The notes under the pieces are model-generated. The model was not told where the DNA came from. It saw only the letters and a program-made list of their open reading frames with translations, and made no database searches. Source: Cryptomeria japonica (lineage: Eukaryota > Streptophyta > Pinopsida > Cupressales > Cupressaceae). Taken from it: DNA of 60,000 bases. Location: positions 25,245,406 through 25,305,405 of the forward strand of contig NC_081409.1 in assembly GCF_030272615.1 (NCBI RefSeq), in the 5' to 3' direction. This document shows, piece by piece, positions 49,226-58,049 of the stretch; the stretch's first letter is position 1; each line of letters begins with the position of its first letter. A program made the position numbers and the translations under genes.

Positions 49226-49355
49226 TTGATCTATCCTAGTCTTCCCTAGAGGACCTGCTTGAGTGTATCCTCTCAGCAACTTATCCAATCAACAGCGTAT
49301 GTTCATCACAGAACTGCCGATTTGACCTAGAAGACAAAAACTTGCATTTTTTCGA

Positions 49356-49570
49356 CATAAACGCGCTTACAGACTGCACAGATGTGTCTGAACAACACAG
49401 ACGCGCCTGTATGACACAGACGTGCCTATGCTGTGCATATACGCGCCTGGGCGACACAGACGCCCCTGTATGACGCAAATGCATCCGCATTTGACATAAA
49501 CGTGGTTTTAGACACAGACGCGCCTGGTGCCTACACAGATGCGCCTGGCGCCAACGTAGACACGCTTAAA
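49356..49570 (-). repeat. CGCGTCTGTGT motif array in the PMD intron, Y2 copy
   Basis: Same array as in Y1 but two segments shorter (one near 49,360, one near 49,545). The copy-number change between two otherwise collinear copies shows the array is expanding and contracting. Confidence 0.8.
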
Positions 49571-49836
49571 CGATTTTTGACATTTTTGAACCCTACTTCT
49601 TAGTGCATTTATTGCTCTATCTACCATGCATTAATGACAAAATTAAATGCGTCAAAGTACGAGGAGGTTTTGTGGTACTTACTGGCTCTCCTACCTCTGC
49701 TGGCCTCTGGAATCGATGAACGTGGTCGAATCTGTGAACGAAAGCCATCGCTGCTGACTGCTACTGCTCTATTTTCGCTCTGCACTCTGCTCTCGTGGAT
49801 GTGTGGATGACAATGAGGATGTCTTTTGCCCGTGGT

Positions 49837-49848
49837 CTATCTTATAGC
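49837..49848 (-). promoter_or_regulatory. TATA-like box upstream of PMD exon 1, Y2 copy
   Basis: GGCTATAAGATAGACC on the minus strand about 90 nt before the ATG at 49,748. Core-promoter role inferred from position and conservation with Y1. Confidence 0.5.
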
Positions 49849-50078
49849 CTACCCCAGCCCTCACCCTCGTATCCCGAGTCAGTCTTCGTTATCCCGTGAC
49901 TTTGTCACTTTATCTGGTCAGTCCATTCTAGCCTTTCTTTCTTATCGAGAGATTGTCTGCAATCTTTTCAGACATTTTCATCCAATCTCTCGAGGGGGCA
50001 TATCATTCCCATCTTGGGGCAACTTTGTATCAGTTCATCTTATCTTCTTTGAAACAACGCGACAAGCCACATTGTCTC

Positions 50079-50092
50079 AAAGAGGGGCAAAA
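50079..50092 (+). promoter_or_regulatory. Polypurine tract of Y2
   Basis: AAAGAGGGGCAAAA directly before the 3' LTR; identical tract before 38,137. Confidence 0.75.
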
Positions 50093-50886
50093 TGTAGACA
50101 CCCAAAATTGTCATGTCTAATTAAATAAATATTTTATTTATTTAATTATCGAAGCCTAATTCTTCTATTAATTAAATAAATCTTTATTTATTTAATTAAT
50201 TCATTTATCCTCTTCTATCCTTATTTCTCATTTAAATAAATACATTTATTTATTTAAATTATCCTTTTCCTAAATTAAATAAATATTTTATTTATTTAAT
50301 TATCCCATTTCCTCTATTAATTAAATAAATCTTTATTTATTTAATTAATTCATTAACCTTTTCTACACATGACACATGTCATTCATCTCTTAATTCCTAC
50401 ACTACCTACCTCTTTCATTTTTGTCTTCTACCTACCCTCTAATCATAGCCGACCTCCTTTTTACACCTCTCAATCTTATCCCTCCATTTCATATTGTGTC
50501 TTCTATTTAAGGAGATGTTTCCTTCATTATCAAACCCTAATCAATCATTCTAATCAATCATCCTAATTAGCTAATGAATCATCTTAGTGACTTGACTACA
50601 CTACGATCCTACTTGCAACCACATTCCGTTCTTTGTTGAGCTCTTGTGCACATAAAATCTGAGAGCAAATATATCAAGCAAGATCAATGGAGATAGGAAG
50701 AATGGAGACCAAAACCCTATTGGACATGTGATGGTATAATCTTTGTGATTTCATTTGATTTGCATTGTCTTAGGTAATCTTCATATGTTATGGTGGATCT
50801 TTGTTGTTGTTAGGCTAGGGTTTTGTGGTTGAATTCATTTAGCCTTTCAATATTGTTATTATTGTTATCCATTTTCACCATAAACA
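50093..50886 (+). mobile_element. 3' LTR of Y2 (794 bp)
   Basis: Starts TGTAGACACC, ends ACCATAAACA. About 6 differences from the LTR at 38,137, no indels. X sequence resumes at 50,887. Confidence 0.9.
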
Positions 50887-51288
50887 GATACTACTCAATG
50901 AAGAAAAGAAATTGATGAATGATCAAAGACTTCCAACATGAAGTAGGAGATCCCAATTAAGGATATGTACTTAAGATCCCCATTAGGGATGCTTTTTCAA
51001 GTATGAGAGAAGGAATGCAAGTATGAATACACCTTTACAATCATTAAGAAATCCTTATAGAAGACACTACTTCGCAAAGGGGAAATTTTAATCTTGAGAA
51101 GGAGAGATGTTTGAAATCACTCTTGCCCCCTATATATATACGAAGAAGAGATGGGATATAAATAGGCTATTATGTTGATTCCAAAAGTATGATTGCACGT
51201 GAAATTTTACCATCATGAATGAAAATTAGCCCCTAGTAAGTGAGCTACCAATGTCACATAATGATGAGCAACATAATAGCCATTAATG
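50887..51288 (-). mobile_element. Internal X sequence beside the Y2 insertion
   Basis: AT-rich, no frame. Joins 51,289 to the breakpoint with Y2. Confidence 0.5.
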
Positions 51289-54200
51289 TTATTTAAAGAC
51301 ATGATAGATTGAATGAGGTATTTGAATTTGACATGTTAAATATACTACTATAAGTGAGATTAAAAACATGTATAGAATGATGAATGTTAAAAATTCTTTA
51401 GAAAGAGAGAAGTTTCTAGGAGAAGAATAGGCCACTAAGTCATACTTCTCTTGCACACAAGAAATCTTAGGAGAGGGATAAGTATAATTTATTAGAGCCT
51501 TATTCCTTGAAGAAGGGATTTTAAAATGAGTATAAGATAAAGCCTCATAAGTGGGATTAGAAATCTCTTGAGGAGATTCATAAAGAGATTTGTTAATCAC
51601 CAAGATTTCCTTATGAGGGGGATGAGTCTTGAAAGAAGTAAAAGATGATTTAATTGAGGTGAGGTCATCATCACTACTAAATATAGCATTCACATTGAGA
51701 GATGGTCTTTTAGATGCTTTGGTGGGCTTAGAAGGATCATATCCAAGTCCAAATGAAGCTTCACGTGTATTCTGTTCTAAAGGAACTTTAATTTCGTGTT
51801 CATTTGCGCCACAACCATTACCATCATAGCCACTCTTAGCTAAAATGTGAAAACCAGGAGCATAAAGGGATGTCAAATCAGTTTGAATTAGAAGCAGCCA
51901 CAAAATGGTTACTTAGTTGTTTAGACAAGGTGGGTTTCTCTTTAGGTTCCTCCTTAGATTTATCCTTATCAATCTTAGATCCTTTCCAAGATACTCTATA
52001 CTCTCCTACAAATGTAGGGTTGAAGTCTAGAGATCCCCAAACATCATCTATGAGCACTTCTTCAGGAGAAAACATCGCTTTAGGAGGAGATTTCGATTGA
52101 GTAGAAGAATCAGGAGTACTAGAAGAAACAACATCATCGAAGGGAATGGATGTATTTGAAGTAGGGGGATTAGAAGAAAAATGGGAAGTAGTTGAACAAG
52201 AAGATCCATATTTTAACTGTTCTTGAAATTTGGTATCAGCTAATAAGGTGTATGTCGTATTGTTATAAATGAACTTGACTCGCCTATGCAAAGTTGAGGG
52301 GACAGCTTGCATGCTATGAATCCAAGGTCTCCCTAATAGAAGGTTGTATGTCAAATTACCAGGCATAACATGAATGGATGTAGGTAACACAATAGGACCT
52401 ACCTTAATAGGCAAGGTAATGACACCTAGACATTTTTTAGCAACATTATCAAAGCCTCGAATAGTAAGAGAAGAAGATTCGTTGAGAGAACGGTCCACGT
52501 TAATCTTATCCAATAATTCCACACCACAAACATTAAGGACAGATCCATTGGCCACAAGGGTTTGTCTTATAGCACTATCGTGGACAATAAGCACAATCAT
52601 AAGAGGTTCATATTGATTTTAGATTTCAGGAGAAGGTAACTCATCATGTGTGAATACATTTTGAGCTTTGGGTTTGTTCGTAGGATCAATCAAGGAAGTC
52701 ATGTTATTAGGTGTCACTGTAGGTAGGACATCTAAGTTTTTCAAAGCATCTTGGAACATCCCATGATAAGCAAGTGAAGTCTAAACCAAATCCCAAATAG
52801 AAATCTTAGTAGGAGTGGCCTTAAGTTGTTCAATGAGATCATACTCCTTGCTAAGATTTGATATACGAGGTGCTTGTGGAAGAATAGGTTGAGAGGGAGA
52901 AAGTGAAGTTTGCATAACTGGAGGAGAACTAGGTTGCCTATTGATTCTTGTGTTGTAGATATGAGCAGCCACATGATAACTCTCTCCAGTAATTTTCTTA
53001 GCATACTCATAAGGGTTCTTAGTAGGATAGCCTCCTTGCACAGTAATAATAGGTTTCTTAGGAGTGCAAAAAGAACCATTAGCATAACCACCTTGAACCA
53101 CTAAGATAGGCTTACGTGGGGAATTTTGAGAAGGACAAGCACCTTGAACTGTGAAGAGGGGTTTATTAGGTGTTTCATTCACAATGTATCAAATTGATTG
53201 AGGATGGTTTAGGAATATCAAAGGTGTCCTTAGAAGAAGAATGAACAAGATTGTTGGAAGAATTGTTGATAGTCTCTTCTTGCATTAAAATATTATCATA
53301 GATAAGATCGATTTTAGGAGGAAGACTAGGGGTAGGCATTGATGTTTTAGGAAAGGTCATATCATCCTCTATCACCAAAGGATCTACATGGGTAATAGAC
53401 TCTCTAGGAGAAAGATCAACATTACTCTTTAAAGTCTCACCTTTGAGAGGGAGATCTTTGGAAAAGATGTTAACCATCTTACCTTGAACTAGGGTATCCT
53501 TATGAGTAGGACTAAGTTGAGGAGAGGGAGATGCTTTTCCTTTAGATAAAAAATGATTGAGATTCATGGAAGGTGGGATGCTATCAAGAGAGTTATCAAT
53601 CATGATTTCATCTTCTTTAGCTAGGGTTCTCTCATGGGGTAGAGAATAATCAACACCTTCTTCTAATGGTTCATCCCAAATAGTGAGGTCATTGGGAAAA
53701 GTATTAAAAATATCTTGCACAAAGATGTCCTTATTGCTATTGTCAATTTTGAGAGAAGGGATAACATTGTTCATTAATTCTTCATCCTTAGGAAGGAGAG
53801 AATCGCTACATATATTTAAATCATCCTCTTTCCTCAGCATGTCTTCAATAGGATATTTAGGGGAGAGAGCATTAAGGAAATTGATTATGATTTCATGTTC
53901 TTTCTCTAAGGCATCTTCAGGGTTAAGACAAACCTTAGGAGAAGGTCAAGCATTTCTCATTAATGCATCATCTCTAGTGGGAATTTTGTTGGAATCAAAA
54001 GAGGAAATGCCCTCACTAGGAAAAGCAAGGATAATACCATCTTCTTGCACAAAATGAACCTCATGAGGGGAGTATTCTTTAGGAGGGAGATGAACATCTT
54101 TCTCCAAATATTCATGCTTAGGAAGAAGATCTTTGGAAGAAGTGCTCATAACCTCATGTTGTACTAACATACCCCCATTGGTAAGACCAAATTTAGGAGA

Positions 54201-54518
54201 AGATAAGTCAACGTCCATCAATACCTTTTCACTTAGAGAGGCATCATGCAAGGAAGGTAAGTTAACATTAATAAAAGTGTTTATGATATCATCCTCTTCC
54301 TCTAAGATAGCTAGATGAGAAGGTCATATTTTAGGAGAATTGTCAAGATCACTCTTCAAATATTCATCCTTAAAGCATGGGAGAGTTTTGAAGGGATTGG
54401 TAATAGCTCTTTTAGGCACTAAAATATTGTCATAGATAAGAGGAGGTTCTTTAGGAGAAGGAAAAATTGAAACAAGGGAAGCTAACCCATTATCATATTT
54501 AGGAAATGAATGCATCAT
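51289..54518 (-). pseudogene. Coding remnant of X: repetitive acidic protein, protease and G-patch-like segment
   Basis: From 54,518 to 53,175 one frame, with two TGA stops, encodes degenerate ~55-65-residue units (S-P-K ... D-N-I-L-V-Q-E ... S-S-K-D-L-L-x-K-x-E-x-L). After a frameshift come the repeats P-I-x-V-V-Q-G-G-Y (53,170-53,030), the pre-protease Y-D-L-I-E-Q-L, and an aspartic protease with I-K-V-G-P and L-L-L-G-R-P-W-I-H. Its active-site segment reads L-V-A-N-G-S where D-x-G is expected (Ala codon 52,552-52,550). After another shift a G-patch-like stretch (H-I-L-A-K-S-G-Y-D-G-N-G) follows at ~51,840. No Retrotrans_gag capsid, zinc knuckle or RT was recognised. Protease and G-patch order fits the Tat lineage. 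Confidence 0.65.
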
Positions 54519-54837
54519 GACAAAAAAATTCCACTTTCAAATGATAACATATGCCAAATAGAAGGAAATGTTAAATTTTAACCAATGCAAGCACTCTAAA
54601 TGTCAATTTAGAAAATGAAATTTATGAGTGAAATGTGTTCCAAAATCAGATCTGAAATTAATGATCCAAATTAAACTATCCACAAGTTCAATTTTGAATT
54701 GAAAAATTAAGGTTTCAACAAAATTAACCTCTAAATTTTGAAATTTGCAAGGAATTGAAACTTGTAAATGTAAATTTTAATTTAAAATATGAAAAACACT
54801 CAGATCTGAGAACATAAATCAGAATTGAAGAAGGTTG
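54519..54837 (-). mobile_element. Short leader of X
   Basis: About 320 bases between PBS and the repetitive frame, AT-rich, no frame and no spaced CpG motif array. Much shorter than the Z1 and Y2 leaders. Confidence 0.5.
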
Positions 54838-54857
54838 GATTCACATCGGGTTCACCA
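54838..54857 (-). promoter_or_regulatory. Primer binding site of X
   Basis: On the minus strand TGGTGAACCCGATGTGAATC lies three bases after the LTR end. Shared type with Z1. Confidence 0.7.
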
Positions 54858-54860
54858 AAA

Positions 54861-57800
54861 TGTGGTGGCAAAAAAAGCAAGATCGGGTGACTAGGACCTA
54901 ATCCCACTTTAGCCAACACATTGGGAATACAAAAGAGTATAGGGAGATAGATCACTTTGGCTACTTCTTGTGGGAAAGAGAGAGCCAATGATTATCTCTT
55001 AGGGTTTCTATTCCTCTTGTTGCAAATGATGAGAAAAACTAGGGTTTGAATGATCAACTAGATTAGGAGATAAAGAATGAAGCATAAATGACCTCAGAAT
55101 TGCACAAACTTGCAGATCTGAAACTGAGATAATGAAAGAATGAAAGGGAGAGGATTATAGATGTGTACTTGATGTTGCAAACTGACCAAAAATGACCTAG
55201 ACCAGGGTGCCACGCCACTGTCCTATTTTTGCAAACAAGAGGCTGCAACTGAAAGACTGCAAATCTGATGAAACTGCAACCAACTAAAAATCACTGAAAA
55301 GAAGAAGGACAATGGTTCCACGTCACTATCCTGGGTAGGACCAGGGCACCATGCCCCTATCCTAGGTAGATTAGTGCAAATCTGATGATTTTGGGTGGTT
55401 CCTGTGCCTTTTGTTGAGCTGAAAGTGCCTCCGGGCACCTGTTTCTGCACCTGCAACTGAAAAGGGAAGGTTTGGGTGGCTATATAGGGTTTTTCCTTAT
55501 TCAAACCCCTATGTTGGTGATTTTCACCTCCACAAATAGCCGATAACATACTGAAAATGTGTGTGCTAGAACCTTGTGTGTATGCAAGATCCTAAATGAT
55601 AAAAAACTAGAGCTACCCTACTCATGAGAGTAAACCCTAAATGTAAATGTGAATGATTCAAACCAAGTATTCTAAATGATATAAAGCATGAATGTAAATA
55701 TACAAATTGATGTAAAGAATCTCATACAAAGACATGAAAATAACATGAAATCATACCAATCCCGAAGGGAGAGATATTGCCACTACATCTCCTATTACTC
55801 TTATATGTCTTCAAGGCTCATAACCAATGATGAATGCTTGAAAAATTCTTGATGAATGTTGTTGAATGTTGTTGAAGACTCCACATAGGCTTCTCTTTCA
55901 CTACATAGAAGGTTCCTTATTCTTGCTTTGCTGAAAACTCCCTGGTGCAAGAGCACCCCATAAAACCCTTCAAGATGACAATTCAGACTCTGAGAAGGGA
56001 GGATAAGGCATCAAATATGTCTTTAGAATGTTTTGTATAGGTTTTCAATCATGCATTGTGTGTTTGTAATAAAGAACCTCATCTTGTGAGCCAAACTCCT
56101 ATTTTGGCATTTCTATAAGCCAATTAGGACTTTTGGAAAATAGGGGATCAAATGTGTTGGTTTTAGTGTTTTTAGGATGTTTTAGGAGGGGTTAGACTTG
56201 ACCCAAGGCATTAGGAGGTGAAAGATGACATTTTGACAACTTTTGCAAAAGTTGTCAAAAGTTGTCATGAGCAACTTTTATGCACTTTTTGCATTTTGTT
56301 TATTTGAAACTCCTCCAATGGCTCTAAACTCTTGGTTTTCAATTGAGAGAAGTTTTGGAGTAGTTTATACACCTTGTGGATCCAATTCCCAAGGAGAGGT
56401 TGTACGGAGAAGTGTTTTGGTGACAGCAAACTAATAGAATTTTGAGTTTTTCTTGCAATTTTGGAGTTTTGGTCTGTGGTACGGTACTGTACGGATTGGG
56501 ATCCATTCCCAATGATGTGAATTAGTTGGAGAGGAGAGTTAAAAAAAATTTGGCTTTGGTTTGAAGTTCTATTTGTGTGTTTTGCTCTTGATATTCAAGT
56601 TTTACTGTAGGTGCCCAAAAAACCAGGGTTTAACCTTGGGTTTTTCCTCCTCCATGGCCATATCTTGCACTTTATCAATCTGAGACCCATGGGATTTGGT
56701 GAAAGGAAAGTATGTTCTATGTATTCTAGGATTCCAAGATTTTTTTGCAGGAGGAGAAAGGGAGAGGTGTGTTTGGAGCGACCCTAGGTAGACATCTCTA
56801 TGTGGCTACCTAGACCTTGAACAACAAAGTTACCCTTGTGTACAAATGGCGATGATTCCAGGCATGTAACCCTTGAATCCCTTATGGTTTATGGTTCCCT
56901 ACATTCTCATGGGATTTTAATTTCTCGGTTCATTCATCTGGATATAGGTGCTTCACAAAAGAGGCCTAATTAGCCCTTTAGGACAGTCAATTTCCTACCG
57001 GCTCAGACCTTTGTTTATCAGACCCTGACCCTTCCTTTTTGGGATTTGTGTAACTTTCAAAAGGGTATTTTAATCCATAATTTTTTTTCCAGGTTGTTTG
57101 GTAAAGTTTGAACTTAAGGTCCCTTTACCCGCTAAAAAGGGCTACAAGCAACTAGGCCTAATTGGGTAGGTTTCTTAAGGAATGGGTATGAATCCTTACA
57201 ACCGGTGCTTGGTCTGACCTTGGGGAGTCTTGTATGACCCAAAACTGGTATGCAAATGGTCTGTAACCCTCAGAGGTATCATAGAGTGTGCTAGAGAAAG
57301 GTACCCAAGATTGTGTAGGTATGAGCCTTGCAGATGGTGAGTGGATTGAACTAATGTTGTATAGCCTTGTCTTGGTAGGGTCCCATTGTTGTCTTGAGGG
57401 GTCAATGTCATAATTTTTGAGGTGTTTGGAAGGTTACAAGGAGGTCTTTGCATCACTCCCTTAGATTAGATAGATCTTTGTTTCCTTCAAATGAAGAAAG
57501 AGAGCTCTTATGTATGAGACCCTAGATCTTAATTTCGACTGAATTCCGCCTTTAAGCTAGCCTAGGAATTGAATTTCCTGCCAATATTTTGGGGTAAATC
57601 ATTATAATATCATAGAATTGTGCTCCCAAAATTTCAAGAAAAAAGTCGAGGACCATGTGCACTCCCGTCATGGTCCGGCCAACTTTTCACCAAATTTTCA
57701 AGGTCGTTAGATATGGTGATATTAGAGTGAATCCCAAAGTGACAGCTGATTTGGAGGTATTTTGATATGCGAAATCAGGCCTTAAAGGTTGAAATAGGAC

Positions 57801-58045
57801 ATAATTAGGTTTTATGATTAAATGATTTATATGAGGAATAAAATAAAAAGGGGCAGACTTAGGGTAAAGGGCCCAATTTTATGATGTATCAAGTGATGAA
57901 ATATGACTTTAGATTTAATTAAATTAATTAATTAAATGCTTAAAGGGAAATTAGAAATGCAATATGCAAGACACACTAAGGCGGGTGCTAACCAAAGTGT
58001 GAAATTGTACCACCCTAGCAAGGGTCTACAATTTATGACACTACA
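54861..58045 (-). mobile_element. 5' LTR of X, split by a solo LTR
   Basis: Subtracting 55,943-57,455 and one CTCCC leaves about 1,667 bp. Collinear with 33,305-34,943, including the segment on both sides of the insertion. Confidence 0.85.
55943..57455. mobile_element. Solo LTR of an unassigned family (1513 bp)
   Basis: Starts TGGTGCAAGAGCACCCC and ends GGTCTTTGCATCA (TG...CA). CTCCC is duplicated at 55,938-55,942 and 57,456-57,460. The intact X LTR at 34,400 shows the empty site with a single CTCCC. No credible gene inside. Confidence 0.9.
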
Positions 58046-58049
58046 CCTG

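Larger units (their letters stand above)
46987..49748 (-). pseudogene. Plant mobile domain (PMD) gene, Y2 copy, complete structure with five TAG stops
   Basis: Exon 1 is 49,748-49,683 (22 codons, donor GTAAGT). The intron is 49,682-48,937 (746 bp, ends CTGCAG). Exon 2 is 48,936-46,987, exactly 650 codons in phase. The PMD fold occupies the first ~320 residues (E-R-W-H-S-E, M-K-V-T-L-E-D-V-Y-R-I-L, R-G-L-A-I-G-W-G-G, Y-E-H-L-P, E-W-E-D-D-V-V-E-L-P-Y). An Asp/Gly/Arg-rich hinge, a Gln-rich stretch, a coiled coil (E-L-I-E-L-R-E ... E-L-E-R-E-R-D-Q-L-R-R-Q-L) and a basic/Ser tail follow. Five in-frame stops are all TAG; one replaces a Trp codon kept in Y1. Reading frame and splice sites survive, so loss is recent. 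PMD proteins act in the nucleus in plants; a role in the element is unknown. Confidence 0.85.
38137..50886 (+). mobile_element. Y2: recent Ty3/gypsy-type element carrying an antisense PMD gene (12,750 bp)
   Basis: Order: LTR 38,137-38,930; PBS 38,934; leader to 41,143; gag-protease-integrase-tail frame 41,144-45,253; poly(A)-signal-rich spacer; PMD gene on the opposite strand 46,987-49,748; polypurine tract 50,079-50,092; LTR 50,093-50,886. The LTRs differ by under 1%. RT, RNase H and the integrase core are absent, so it is non-autonomous. The right flank is GATAC; the left duplication cannot be checked because Y1 lies there. Confidence 0.85.
33305..58045 (-). mobile_element. Ty3/gypsy-type element X, interrupted, without gag capsid or RT
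   Basis: The left (3') LTR is 33,305-34,943. A 3' region with polypurine tract follows (34,944-35,712), then the Y1/Y2 insertion, then a coding remnant (51,289-54,518), a PBS (54,838-54,857), and the right (5') LTR at 54,861-58,045, itself split by a solo LTR. Flanking CCTGA (33,300-33,304) and CCTGT (58,046-58,050) are a 5-bp duplication with one mismatch. In a ~270-bp sample the LTRs differ by roughly 7%, so X is clearly older than Y2. Only ~1.2 kb of internal sequence remains besides the coding remnant, too little for pol. Confidence 0.75.

Noticed and set aside
28869-49748. UAR-as-glutamine nuclear code, since most stops sit at Gln positions
   Set aside because: Some stops replace Trp or probable Arg codons, sister copies have CAG at the same sites, and all surroundings are plant retroelements. 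Methylation-driven decay explains it.
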